Of a DNA stretch of 64,000 nucleotides, positions 17,692-27,888 are shown piece after piece. Source of the DNA: Defluviitaleaceae bacterium (GTDB lineage: Bacteria > Bacillota > Clostridia > Lachnospirales > WQUN01); assembly GCA_009784025.1 (NCBI GenBank), contig WQVK01000002.1, positions 29,969 to 93,968 on the forward strand, read 5' to 3'. The notes beneath the pieces are model-generated. The model searched no databases. It was not told the origin of the DNA and saw only the letters and a program-made list of their open reading frames with translations. Positions within the stretch are counted from its first letter, which is position 1. Each line of letters starts with the position of its first letter. The translations under genes and the position numbers were made by a program.

Positions 17692-18851
17692 CAGGTTTAA
17701 AGGTGGCGCTGCTTGGGGCTACCGGGTCTATAGGCACACAAACATTGGATGTGCTGCGCCAGGCCATGCCCTGGGCAAAAGTAACGGCATTAACTGGCAA
17801 CAATAATATAAAGTTGTTGGCAAAGTTGGCACAAGAGTTCCGCCCGGGCTATATTTGTGTGCCAGATGAAGCGCGGCAGAACGAGCTGGCAGGCCTAATT
17901 GATTTCCCCTGCGAAATTTTAACCGGGGCAACCGGCCTAGAAAAATGTGCAGCCCAAACAGACGCCTCTGTAGTGGTTAACGCCCTCGTGGGCCGCGTGG
18001 GGCTTGCCCCAACTCTGGCAGCGATAAATGCCGGTAAACATGTAGCCATTGCAAATAAAGAAACATTAGTGACAGCAGGGGCAATAGTAATGCCCTTTGC
18101 AAAAAAAATGGGCGTGTGTATAACCCCAATAGACAGCGAACATTCTGCCATATTGCAATGCCTGCAGGGCAACCCGCTGCCTGCGGTAGAGAAGATTGTT
18201 TTAACAGCATCTGGTGGGCCTTTTCGCAAATGGGATAAGGATAAAATTGCCGCCGCCCGGCAGGTACAGGCCTTGAAGCACCCTAACTGGGGCATGGGGC
18301 CTAAAATCACGATAGACAGTGCCACGTTGATGAACAAAGGCCTTGAACTGATAGAAGCCATGTGGCTGTATAGCATGCCAGTGGATAAAATTGAAGTGGT
18401 AATCCATCCCCAAAGCATCATACATTCTATGGTGCAGTTTACAGACGGCGCAATGATGGCGCAAATGGGGCCAGTGGATATGCGGCTGCCAATCCAATAC
18501 GCCCTTACCGCGCCAGATAGGATAATAAATGATTTCCCTCGGCTGGATTTACTGGCCTGTGGCGAATTAACCTTCGAGCCGGTGGATATGGATAAATTTC
18601 CATGTTTGGCTTTGGCGGTTTATGCCGCGAAGGCGGGCGGCACTTTGCCCGCGGTGATGAATTATATAAACGAATGGGCCGTGTCGCAGTTTTTAGAAGA
18701 GAAAATTAGCTTTTATGGCATTTCAGATATAATAGCCCGTGCATTTGGGGCATATACTGTAAAACCTGCTGCCTGTGCCCAAGATATCTGGGAGGCAGAG
18801 GCCTGGGCAGACGAATTTATTAAAGTTCTTCCGAAATCACAGAAAACGTGA
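17688..18851 (+). CDS. dxr: 1-deoxy-D-xylulose 5-phosphate reductoisomerase
   Basis: First committed step of the MEP isoprenoid route, NADPH- and metal-dependent. 387 residues. Seen: LLGATGSIGTQTLDVL (NADPH fold), NKETLVTAG, TPIDSEHSAILQCLQG (metal ligands), LTASGGPFR and HPNWGMGPKITIDSATLMNKGLE. The start ATG 17688 overlaps the cdsA stop. The last codons (VLPKSQKT) are written by the left arm and loop of a hairpin, described separately. Confidence 0.98.
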   Translation: MTGLKVALLGATGSIGTQTLDVLRQAMPWAKVTALTGNNNIKLLAKLAQEFRPGYICVPDEARQNELAGLIDFPCEILTGATGLEKCAAQTDASVVVNALVGRVGLAPTLAAINAGKHVAIANKETLVTAGAIVMPFAKKMGVCITPIDSEHSAILQCLQGNPLPAVEKIVLTASGGPFRKWDKDKIAAARQVQALKHPNWGMGPKITIDSATLMNKGLELIEAMWLYSMPVDKIEVVIHPQSIIHSMVQFTDGAMMAQMGPVDMRLPIQYALTAPDRIINDFPRLDLLACGELTFEPVDMDKFPCLALAVYAAKAGGTLPAVMNYINEWAVSQFLEEKISFYGISDIIARAFGAYTVKPAACAQDIWEAEAWADEFIKVLPKSQKT

Positions 18852-18914
18852 TTTCGGAAGAAGCAAAAGATTGAAAATGAAACTTTTTCGAAATTAAAAG
18901 CCTAATTTCGAAAG
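18828..18914. terminator. Two consecutive hairpins between dxr and rseP
   Basis: First: arms CTTCCGAAATCAC and GTGATTTCGGAAG (18828-18860), perfect, with the dxr stop inside. Second: arms near CGAAATTA and TAATTTCG (18883-18914). Neither has a long T-run, so partial termination, RNA processing or repeat origin are all possible within this otherwise tight gene run. Confidence 0.6.
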
Positions 18915-18940
18915 AAGTCTATTAGAAACAGGTGATTTTG

Positions 18941-20065
18941 TTGGGTAATCTTGTACCTATTTTGATTTTTATTATTATACTTGGGCTGGTGATTTTCATT
19001 CATGAGCTTGGGCATTTCCTTATGGCCAGGCGTGCTGGGGTTTTTGTGAAGGAATTTGCCATGGGTATGGGGCCAAAGTTGTTTTCGTTCAGGGGGCGCA
19101 AGCAGGCTTTAAATGCCATCCCCGGCGAGGATGATGTAACGGTGTTTTCCCTGCGGGCGCTGCCTATTGGCGGCTTTTGTGCCGTGCGCGGCGAGGAAGA
19201 AGGCGTAGAGGGCGACCAAGAGGCCTTAAATAATAAGACGATTTTGCAGCGGGGGCTTTTTATGCTTGGCGGCTCGTTGTTTAATTTTATCATGGCATTT
19301 GTGGTGTTTTTTGTGCTGGCGCTGCTGGTGGGTTATACGATTCCGCGGGTGTATATGGTTGCAGAGGGTTCCCCTGCTTATGAAAGCGGGCTTATGGTTG
19401 GGGATAGGATTACGCATTTTAATGGCACTGGGGTGCGGTTGTGGAGCAATTTGCAGCTTACTTTAGATATGTACGGCGGGCAACCCATAGATGTAAGAGT
19501 TATACGTGATGGGCAAAGGGTTAACCTTAATATAACACCGGCGGTTGCTACTGATGGCAGGTATGTTATTGGGTTTGTCCCCCATAGGGCGGTTGGGCTT
19601 TTGGACGAGATGCGAGACGGTGACCGTTTTGAGAGGGTTGGCGTTTGGGGCAGCCTGGTTAATTCTGCCGACAATGTTATGTTTAATGTTTCTGCGCCGT
19701 TTAGGTTGTTGTCGCGGTTTGTTACCCGCCAGCCAGTGCCGGAAGGTGGCGGCGTGATGGGGCCTATTGGCATGGCCGGGGTTGTTACTGATATTTACCA
19801 GGAAGTGTCTGCCGAAAGCATGATGGATACTTTTCTTGTGATGCTGTCGCTGCTTGGGGTTATTAATGTGGCTTTGGGTGTGATGAACCTGCTGCCCATA
19901 CCGGCGCTGGATGGGTCTAAGCTGGTGTTTTTGATGATTGAAGCCGTACGGCGCAAGCCTGTTCCACAGGAGAAAGAAAACCTTGTGCATTTTGTGGGCA
20001 TGGTACTGCTTATTGCGCTTGGTATTTTTATTGCGTACAGGGATATCGCGAATCTTCTGCAATAA
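18941..20065 (+). CDS. rseP: Site-2 intramembrane metalloprotease
   Basis: 374 residues. HELGH in the first membrane segment (FIHELGHFLMARR), a PDZ domain (about 135-215), and the second motif with LGVMNLLPIPALDG, whose Asp completes the zinc site. Cleaves membrane proteins such as anti-sigma factors or signal-peptide remnants. Start: AGGTGAT at 18930-18936 favours TTG 18941 (MGNLVPI); GTG 18932 and TTG 18938 are in frame alternatives. Standard position between dxr and ispG. Confidence 0.95.
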   Translation: MGNLVPILIFIIILGLVIFIHELGHFLMARRAGVFVKEFAMGMGPKLFSFRGRKQALNAIPGEDDVTVFSLRALPIGGFCAVRGEEEGVEGDQEALNNKTILQRGLFMLGGSLFNFIMAFVVFFVLALLVGYTIPRVYMVAEGSPAYESGLMVGDRITHFNGTGVRLWSNLQLTLDMYGGQPIDVRVIRDGQRVNLNITPAVATDGRYVIGFVPHRAVGLLDEMRDGDRFERVGVWGSLVNSADNVMFNVSAPFRLLSRFVTRQPVPEGGGVMGPIGMAGVVTDIYQEVSAESMMDTFLVMLSLLGVINVALGVMNLLPIPALDGSKLVFLMIEAVRRKPVPQEKENLVHFVGMVLLIALGIFIAYRDIANLLQ

Positions 20066-20085
20066 TTGCAGGAAGGGGCAGTTTG

Positions 20086-21132
20086 ATGAAAACAAAAGTG
20101 GTGCACATTGGCGGCGTGCCAATAGGCGGCGGCCATAGCATAAAAATCCAATCCATGACCAATACGGACACCCGCGATGTGGCCGCCACGGTAGCGCAAA
20201 TTAACGCCCTAGCTGCCGCCGGTTGCGAAATAGTGCGGGTGGCCGTGCCAGACATGGAAGCCGCAGAGGCGATTGTTAAAATAAAGCAGCAAATAAGCCT
20301 GCCCCTGGTGGCAGATATCCATTTTGATTATAGGCTGGCTATCGAGGCTGTAAGAAATGGCGCGGACAAGCTACGGATTAACCCCGGCAACATAGGCGGC
20401 GAGGAACGTGTACGGCAGGTGGCGCTTGCTGCAAAGGCAAACGGCCTGCCCATTCGGGTTGGGGTTAATGGTGGCTCGCTGGAGAAGGATTTGCTACATA
20501 AATACGGCGGCGTGACAGCAGAGGCCCTGGCAGAAAGCGCCTTGGCCAATATCGCCATGCTGGAAAAATGCGGTTTTAATGATATCGTGGTTTCTGTAAA
20601 GGCTAGCAGCGTGCCGCTGGTGATAGATTCCCATAAAATTTTGGCACAGCGGATAGATTACCCGCTACATATTGGTATAACAGAGGCGGGAACGCCTTAT
20701 CACGGGGCTATTCGCTCTGCGGCGGGGCTTGGTGCACTACTCAATTTGGGGCTGGGGGATACCATAAGGGTAAGCCTGTCTGGCGACCCGGTGCAGGAAA
20801 TCCGCGCCGCCCGTGAAATTTTGCAAGCCATGGGGCTTCGCCGTTTTGGCGCAAAAATAATCGCCTGCCCAACATGCGGCCGCACAGAATTTGACGTAAG
20901 CAGAATTGCCGAAAGCATTGAAGAGAGGCTGCTGCATGTAGAAAAACCCATAACCGTAGCAGTAATGGGTTGCGTAGTAAACGGCCCCGGCGAAGCCAGG
21001 GAAGCCGACGTAGGGGTCGCCTGCGGCAAAGGCGTAGCAGCAATTTTCCGTAAAGGCGAAATATTAAAAAAAGTGACAGTAGACGAGGCCGAGACAGCAG
21101 TGTTGGCGGAGGTTGAGAAACTGTTAATGTGA
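20086..21132 (+). CDS. ispG: 4-hydroxy-3-methylbut-2-enyl diphosphate synthase (flavodoxin)
   Basis: Late MEP step, converts MEcPP to HMBPP with a [4Fe-4S] cluster. 348 residues. Seen: GGGHSIKIQSMTNTDT, VADIHFDYRLA, LRINPGNIG, and the cluster ligands in IIACPTCGRTEFD and MGCVVNGPGEA. Start ATG 20086 with AAGGGG 7 bases upstream. It ends the pyrH-ispG run; polC, often next in Firmicutes, is not here. Confidence 0.98.
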   Translation: MKTKVVHIGGVPIGGGHSIKIQSMTNTDTRDVAATVAQINALAAAGCEIVRVAVPDMEAAEAIVKIKQQISLPLVADIHFDYRLAIEAVRNGADKLRINPGNIGGEERVRQVALAAKANGLPIRVGVNGGSLEKDLLHKYGGVTAEALAESALANIAMLEKCGFNDIVVSVKASSVPLVIDSHKILAQRIDYPLHIGITEAGTPYHGAIRSAAGLGALLNLGLGDTIRVSLSGDPVQEIRAAREILQAMGLRRFGAKIIACPTCGRTEFDVSRIAESIEERLLHVEKPITVAVMGCVVNGPGEAREADVGVACGKGVAAIFRKGEILKKVTVDEAETAVLAEVEKLLM

Positions 21133-21148
21133 TAAGGCCGCCAACATG

Positions 21149-21230
21149 ATAAGACCGTCAGAGGCTTTGCCTCCGACACCTCCAAAAACCTTTTTGAAAA
21201 AAAGTTTTATCAAAAAACTTTAACTTTTTG
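21149..21230 (+). repeat. R1 interspersed repeat, well-preserved copy
   Basis: AAGACCGTCAGAGGCTTTGCC-type start with hairpin GAGGC/GCCTC, then CGACACCTCC, a second hairpin around AACCTTTTTGAAAAAAAGTT, then ATCAAAAAACTTTAACTTTT. This copy best shows the two-hairpin design. It occupies most of the gap behind ispG. Confidence 0.85.
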
Positions 21231-21245
21231 TGATAGGGGGAACAT

Positions 21246-22004
21246 ATGGGCATTAAAATGATAGTAACAGACCTAGACGGAACGTTTTTGCGGGATGATA
21301 AGACGGTGTCTGATTATACTCGTGATGTGTTTAGAAGATGCCGAGAGAAGGGGATTAAGCTGGTTTTTGCTACGGGGCGAAGCAGTTATAGGCAAATCCC
21401 TAGGGAGCTGTTTGATGGGGAAGTTTTATCCAACGGGGCTGTGGCTTTTGTGGGTGATGAGAGGATTTACCACAAGCCCATGCCCATTGCCCAAGCGCGG
21501 AAGCTGTTAACCACCGCAGAAAATGCCGGGATGTATATAGTGGCCAGCAGGGGTGACAGGCATCTGGCAAATTTTAACCTGCGAGAGGCTACAGGTTACT
21601 TAGATGGCGAAATTGCGGATTTTAACAAGCTTGACTTCGAGCCGCATATTATATTTTCTTCTGCTAAAACGGCGCAGGAGATAGAGTTTTTTGAAAACAA
21701 TTTGCCGGAAAATTACCACATGATAGTTTTTAAGGATGGCATGGCCTTGATTGCCCGTGAAGAGGCGGTGAAATCTAAGGCTGTGGCGGCCGTGGCCGGT
21801 TATTGGGGGATAAAACCGGCAGAAATAGCGGGCTTTGGTGATGATTTAAACGACATAGATTTGCTGCAATATTGCGGGGTTGGCGTGGCTATGGCAAATG
21901 CCCAGGATGAAACAAAACAAGTGGCAAATCAAATTTGTGATACCAACGAGAATGACGGTGTGGCCAGGTGGATAGAGGAGAACCTGCTACGGAATGAACT
22001 TTAA
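21246..22004 (+). CDS. HAD hydrolase, Cof (IIB) subfamily
   Basis: 252 residues. Motif I DLDGTFLRDD at the N-terminus, motif II FATGRSS, and the C-terminal GFGDDLNDIDLLQYCG with conserved Asp pair, typical of Cof-type sugar- or nucleotide-phosphate phosphatases; the cap lies between. Substrate cannot be read from sequence. Start ATG 21246 preceded by AGGGGG. Confidence 0.93.
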   Translation: MGIKMIVTDLDGTFLRDDKTVSDYTRDVFRRCREKGIKLVFATGRSSYRQIPRELFDGEVLSNGAVAFVGDERIYHKPMPIAQARKLLTTAENAGMYIVASRGDRHLANFNLREATGYLDGEIADFNKLDFEPHIIFSSAKTAQEIEFFENNLPENYHMIVFKDGMALIAREEAVKSKAVAAVAGYWGIKPAEIAGFGDDLNDIDLLQYCGVGVAMANAQDETKQVANQICDTNENDGVARWIEENLLRNEL

Positions 22005-22053
22005 CCTTAAAACGGCGGACGGCAATATGCTTCGGTGCAACCCAAATGCCTAG

Positions 22054-23709
<1,656 letters not shown>

Positions 23710-23843
23710 TGTACGCACAGGAAATGGCGTGACGCAATAGTTAAACTTAGAGTTAAACAAGGGGCAGCTTTCTAGAAATGAAAACTGCTGAAATTCCGCC
23801 AAGGATGCGTGGAACAGGCTTGAAGGATGAGGTGAGTGCAAAC

Positions 23844-24497
23844 ATGTTCAAAGCTGTGATGTTCGATTTAGACGACACCTTGCTTGACAGAAGCAAGGCG
23901 GCTGACGCCATGTTTTCTATTATTGCAAGAGAATGTTATTCAAATAAAGCTACGGATGAAATGCTGCAAAGCTTTCGAAAATATGATAACAACGGATATA
24001 GCAGCAAGGTGACGGCATTAAATCGCCTGTTTGACGATTTCCGGCCTGATTATAGGATACCATCTACGGAAATCTATGCCTTTTGGGGCGCGCATTTTTC
24101 GGATTGTTTTTTGATGGACGAGACTGCCCTTGCCACGATAAAAATAATAGTTTCCAGTGTGAAAACGGCAATAATCACAAACGGGTCAAGCCAAATGCAG
24201 AGGGCTAAGATAGAAAAAACAGGGCTTGATAAGATTTTTGACGTGATACTAATATCCGATGATGTTGGGGCAAAAAAGCCCGATTTGCGGATTTTTGAAA
24301 TGGCGATACAAAAGTTGGGCATACAGCCCAAAGAAGCATTATTTGTAGGGGACAACCTGGCGAATGATGTGGGTGGCAGCCAAAAGGCCGGCATGAATGG
24401 GGTTTGGTTTAATCCAAATAGGCTTAGAAACGATACGGATGTTGTTCCGTTTAAAGAAATTGCTTGTTTTTCAGAGATTTTGCCCCTTGTTTCCTAG
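23844..24497 (+). CDS. HAD hydrolase (YjjG/HAD-IA-like)
   Basis: 217 residues. Motif I VMFDLDDTLLDRS, an alpha-helical cap (about 15-90), motif II IITNGSSQMQ, motif III KKPDLRIFE and motif IV FVGDNLANDVGGSQKAG. The length and motifs suit pyrimidine-nucleotide or small-phosphate phosphatases. ATG 23844 has GAGGTGA upstream; an in-frame ATG at 23778 lacks a site. Its stop overlaps the convergent spoIVB stop by three bases. Confidence 0.9.
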   Translation: MFKAVMFDLDDTLLDRSKAADAMFSIIARECYSNKATDEMLQSFRKYDNNGYSSKVTALNRLFDDFRPDYRIPSTEIYAFWGAHFSDCFLMDETALATIKIIVSSVKTAIITNGSSQMQRAKIEKTGLDKIFDVILISDDVGAKKPDLRIFEMAIQKLGIQPKEALFVGDNLANDVGGSQKAGMNGVWFNPNRLRNDTDVVPFKEIACFSEILPLVS

Positions 24498-25762
24498 CTA
24501 GATGCCGCTTCCCCCACCATATTTTCGATAAAAATCCCATATCCTTTGGTGGGGTCTTGTACAAACACATGGGTGACAGCCCCAATTACCCTGCCGTCTT
24601 GTAGGATTGGGCTGCCGCTCATGCCTTGTACTATGCCGCCGGTGATTTTTAGTAGGGTGGGATCTGTGATGCGTATTACCATGCCTTTTGTTTCGTCTGT
24701 GGTGAAGCGGTTTACGTTTTCTATTGTTATTTCAAATTCTTGTACTTTGGTGCCTGCTACATTCGTAAGGATTGTAGCGGGCCCTTCTTGTATTTGGCTA
24801 CGTAGGGCTATGGGCATGGGGGCGCGGCCTGTGGACACTGCCCCGTAGTCTAGCTTGCCGTAGATGCCGCTGGGGCAGTTTTTTGTTACAACCCCTATGG
24901 TTTGGTTGGTGTTTACGCTGCCTTCTAGCTCACCCGGGGCGCCCCTTGCGCCGCGTTTTACGCTGGTTACGGTGGAGGGCATTATTATGCCGCTTTGTAC
25001 GCTCATTAGGCGTTTTGTATCCACATCTACTATACCATGGCCAAGTGCGCCAAAGCTGCCGTTTGCGGGGTTATAAAATGTTAGCGTGCCTATGCCCTTT
25101 GTGGAATCCCGCACCCATGCTCCAATACGGCGCGTGTTGTCGTTGGCGGCTTCTTCGGGGGATACTGTTACTTCTATTTCAATATCGTCGCGGAGCAGGG
25201 TAAAAACTACGCAGGCTACGCTGTTTGCCACATGTTCGCTTAGGGCTTCTTTGGTTTTAATTTCCACGCCGTCTGCGGAGATTATTAAATCTCCACCGCG
25301 CAATATTTCATCGGATGGGCGATGGGTTTCGCCGTCTGTGCCGGGGAAGCTACTTGTGCCCAGCACCATCACGCCGTCTGTGTTTATACGCACGCCAATG
25401 GCAGTACCCAGCGGAACTACCTTGGTTTCTGGCACTACATTCAAAAGCACCCTGCGCAGCGGCAGCCCAAAGGCTTCTATGGTCATTTCTGCGTAGCCTT
25501 GCCCCTGGGTGTGCAGCATCACCGGCCCAGACAGACGCAGGCGCGGCCCGTCGCTTATGGAATAATCATTTACCTTAGCTACGGCCATGGTTTCGCTGCT
25601 AAAAGTGGCAGAAAGAGGCAGGCCAATATCCAATGTGTGGGTGGTAAATTCCACAAGCCGAATGGTGCTGGGTAACCGCATAAGAAATGCCGCATTGCCA
25701 ACAATAAACCCGATGGCCACGGATATGAAAAGCAAAATTACAGTCTTAAATTTTTGGCGCAT
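24494..25762 (-). CDS. spoIVB: SpoIVB sporulation serine peptidase
   Basis: In endospore formers this forespore-secreted protease triggers pro-sigma-K processing. 422 residues: membrane anchor (about 8-28), PDZ-like region (about 130-210) and S55 peptidase domain with GALGHGIVDVD (catalytic His), GMSGSPILQDG (catalytic Ser384) and THVFVQDPTKGYG (Asp403). All three groups are present, so the enzyme looks active. It is usually next to spo0A or recN; here neither is near. This is the best sporulation marker in the window. Confidence 0.95.
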   Translation of the reverse strand: MRQKFKTVILLFISVAIGFIVGNAAFLMRLPSTIRLVEFTTHTLDIGLPLSATFSSETMAVAKVNDYSISDGPRLRLSGPVMLHTQGQGYAEMTIEAFGLPLRRVLLNVVPETKVVPLGTAIGVRINTDGVMVLGTSSFPGTDGETHRPSDEILRGGDLIISADGVEIKTKEALSEHVANSVACVVFTLLRDDIEIEVTVSPEEAANDNTRRIGAWVRDSTKGIGTLTFYNPANGSFGALGHGIVDVDTKRLMSVQSGIIMPSTVTSVKRGARGAPGELEGSVNTNQTIGVVTKNCPSGIYGKLDYGAVSTGRAPMPIALRSQIQEGPATILTNVAGTKVQEFEITIENVNRFTTDETKGMVIRITDPTLLKITGGIVQGMSGSPILQDGRVIGAVTHVFVQDPTKGYGIFIENMVGEAASS

Positions 25763-25885
25763 ATATAAAACCCCCTTTCTCTTATGCGGAGGGCGACTCC
25801 GTTAAAATACAGGCATGTGCTTTCGTATGCGTCTCGCAGCCTGATTCAAAGCTGGTGGCTGAAACGGTTCTGGCATCCTATCCGG

Positions 25886-25924
25886 CGATTTCAACTTATT
25901 ACAGATTGTAATAAGTTGAAATCG
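25886..25924. repeat. P3 palindrome, intact copy
   Basis: Arms CGATTTCAACTTATTACA and TGTAATAAGTTGAAATCG around GAT: perfect 18-base arms. The same core is the insertion target of the IS630 element at 49962-50858 and recurs with compensatory changes at 55858. Confidence 0.85.
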
Positions 25925-26035
25925 CTTCTGCCGAACGTTGTCTCCGGTTAATGAAATACAATCCTCGTTATTCTTGCCGGGTTTCGGCGTAGTTATGCAG
26001 AAAAAAACTCCAGCAAAGGGATATGTTTATATCCT

Positions 26036-26092
26036 AATGCTGAAGTTTTTGTCACGTTTTTTAAAAAGCGGATGGAGCGACTATGAAACCGC
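26036..26092 (-). repeat. Degenerate inverted R1 unit
   Basis: AATGCTGAAGTTTTTGTCA, then a short CGTTTTTTAAAAAGCG hairpin, then GGATGGAGCGACT...AAACCG, the R1 pattern read from the other strand. Lies just behind the ung stop. Confidence 0.5.
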
Positions 26093-26101
26093 AGATGAGT
26101 G

Positions 26102-26773
26102 TTAAACATTAGGAATCTGCCAGTCTATCCCATCAATTCCATGCCCGGCCAGGAACTCATTAGCCCGGGAGAAATGCCTGCACCCAAAAAATTTCCCGCC
26201 TGCCAGCGGGCTAGGATGCGCCGCCTGTAGCACCAGATGCTGCGGGTTGTTAAAAATCTGTCCCTTGGCTTTGGCATCGTTGCCCCAAAGCATGGCCACT
26301 AGTGGTTTTTTCCGCTGGTTTAGTTTTTCTAGCACGGCGGCTGTGAAAATTTCCCAGCCGCGACCGGCATGGCTACGGCTGGCTTTTGCCCGCACGGTTA
26401 GCACATTGTTTAGCAATAACACGCCTTGGTTTGCCCAATGCACAAGATGCCCATTATTTGGCAGAGTACATCCAATATCCGTGGCCAGTTCCTTAAAAAT
26501 ATTCTGCAAAGAAGGGGGCGTTTTTGCCCCAGGCAGCACAGAAAAAGCCAGCCCATGGGCTTCGCCAGGGTTAATATAAGGGTCTTGTCCCACAATCACC
26601 ACCTTAACATCCCCAAAAGATGTAAGCTTAAGCGCATTAAAAATATCAAACATCCCTGGGTAAACCGTTAGGCTTCGGTACTCATTCTTCAAAAATTCCC
26701 GCAGCTGAAGGTAGTAATCTTTCTCAAATTCCCCGGCCAAAATCTCATCCCAATCGTTGTTTAGCTGTACCAT
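26102..26773 (-). CDS. ung: Uracil-DNA glycosylase, family 1
   Basis: Removes uracil from DNA. 223 residues. Motif A is VIVGQDPYINPGEAHGLAFSV (split: catalytic Asp64 in GQDPY), then LLLNNVLTVRA, VAMLWGNDAKAKG and the C-terminal HPSPLAGGKFFGCRHFSRAN containing the second catalytic His. Odd: the usual GQDPYHGPGQAHG reads GQDPYINPGEAHG, so the histidine after Tyr is Ile. Start ATG 26773 with GGGGTGA upstream. Monocistronic. Confidence 0.95.
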   Translation of the reverse strand: MVQLNNDWDEILAGEFEKDYYLQLREFLKNEYRSLTVYPGMFDIFNALKLTSFGDVKVVIVGQDPYINPGEAHGLAFSVLPGAKTPPSLQNIFKELATDIGCTLPNNGHLVHWANQGVLLLNNVLTVRAKASRSHAGRGWEIFTAAVLEKLNQRKKPLVAMLWGNDAKAKGQIFNNPQHLVLQAAHPSPLAGGKFFGCRHFSRANEFLAGHGIDGIDWQIPNV

Positions 26774-26846
26774 AAAAATCACCCCAGACAAAATTTGACG
26801 ATTAAGTCAATGATGTGTATAATACCCTAGCCTAAGCAAAAAGCAA

Positions 26847-26930
26847 AATAAAACTTTGAAGTTTTTGCCCAGCTTTTTTCGCGCTTTAGTAAAAAAGCTG
26901 GTGGGTGTGGGCAAAGCCCATTGTCTTGTC
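26847..26930 (-). repeat. Inverted R1 unit in the rplS leader
   Basis: Reads TTTGAAGTTTTTGCCC, hairpin arms AGCTTTTTT / AAAAAAGCT with an extended loop, then GGTGGGTGTGGGCAAAGCCC. It ends about 25 bases before the rplS start, so it will be part of the leader RNA if the promoter is upstream. Confidence 0.7.
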
Positions 26931-26955
26931 ATAATACAGTAGGAGGCAACAAGCA

Positions 26956-27324
26956 ATGCATTCTAAAATTAGAGAAATTGAACAGGCGCAGCTTAAATCA
27001 GAAGTGCCAGCGTTCAACATCGGCGACACTGTTAAGGTGTACGGCAAAATCGTAGAAGGCACAAAGGAAAGAATCCAGGTGTTTGAAGGTGTAGTGCTAA
27101 AGCGTCAAGGCGGCGGCCCTCGTGAGACTTTCACCGTGCGTAGGCTTTCTGGCGGTATTGGCGTAGAAAAAACATGGCCGCTTCATTCACCAAGGGTGGA
27201 TAGAGTAGAAGTTGTGCGCCGTGGTATTGTGCGCCGCGCAAAACTATTCTACCTTAGGGATAGGATTGGTAAAGCTGCCAAGGTTAAAGAGGCAATTTTC
27301 ACGAAAGCAAAAAAGGACGCTTAA
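26956..27324 (+). CDS. rplS: Ribosomal protein bL19
   Basis: 122 residues. [52 protein letters not shown] and [20 protein letters not shown] cover the whole family. Start ATG 26956 with TAGGAGG. Upstream trmD and rimM, usual partners, are missing. lepB follows after 3 bases. Confidence 0.99.
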   Translation: MHSKIREIEQAQLKSEVPAFNIGDTVKVYGKIVEGTKERIQVFEGVVLKRQGGGPRETFTVRRLSGGIGVEKTWPLHSPRVDRVEVVRRGIVRRAKLFYLRDRIGKAAKVKEAIFTKAKKDA

Positions 27325-27327
27325 TAT

Positions 27328-27888
27328 ATGTTAAGCCGCATTAGTAACCCGTTTTTGCGTGGCCTGGCGGAATGGCTGGCGACAATTTTGTTGGCAGTTA
27401 TACTCTTCTTTGTGATGCGGACTTTCCTGTTTAGAACTGCCTCAGTTGTGGGCAATTCTATGGAGCCAACCCTTCAACATGGTGATATGGTTGTGCTAAA
27501 CCGCCTTTCTTACTGGTTTATTAGCCCCAGGGCAGGCGATATCGTAGCTTTTCCGTATCAGGGCAACCCGTCTGAAATGTATATCAAACGGGTTGTTGGC
27601 GTACCCGGAGATATTATAGACCTACGCAATGGCATATTCTACGTGAATGACCAACCCATGGACGACGATTTCACAGGAATTGAAGTTCTAGCCATAGGCA
27701 ATATCAGCTTCCCTACAGAAGCAGTGCCAGAAGGGCATTTCTTCGTGCTGGGCGACAACCGCAACCAAAGCAAAGACAGCCGCTTCACATCTGTAGGCAC
27801 AATCCCAGAAGGGGATATGCTGGGCAAGGTGCTGGTGCGCATATGGCCGCTAGGCTCTCTTGGGCGGGTGGGCAGCAATGGACAATGA
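27328..27888 (+). CDS. lepB: Signal peptidase I
   Basis: 186 residues: one N-terminal membrane segment (about 15-35), catalytic Ser44 in VVGNSMEPTLQHGD, Lys87 in YIKRVVGVPGD, and the closing GDNRNQSKDSR box. Removes signal peptides of secreted proteins on the outer face of the membrane, for instance those of the CotH and stalk-domain proteins here. Classical rplS-lepB-rbgA order. Confidence 0.97.
   Translation: MLSRISNPFLRGLAEWLATILLAVILFFVMRTFLFRTASVVGNSMEPTLQHGDMVVLNRLSYWFISPRAGDIVAFPYQGNPSEMYIKRVVGVPGDIIDLRNGIFYVNDQPMDDDFTGIEVLAIGNISFPTEAVPEGHFFVLGDNRNQSKDSRFTSVGTIPEGDMLGKVLVRIWPLGSLGRVGSNGQ

Larger units (their letters stand above)
25763..26101. other. Gene-free stretch upstream of spoIVB and behind ung
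   Basis: 339 bases without a credible ORF. It holds one P3 palindrome (25886-25924) and one degenerate inverted R1 unit (26036-26092). The spoIVB promoter should be in 25763-25880; no sigma-G-like box was assigned with confidence. Confidence 0.6.

Noticed and set aside
19463..20122. 219-codon minus-strand ORF opposite rseP
   Set aside because: Rich in His/Arg/Pro, the mirror of the rseP membrane segments; not a protein-like sequence.
26847..26955. Riboswitch or ribosomal-protein leader before rplS
   Set aside because: Most of the leader is an R1 unit; no known leader motif could be matched.
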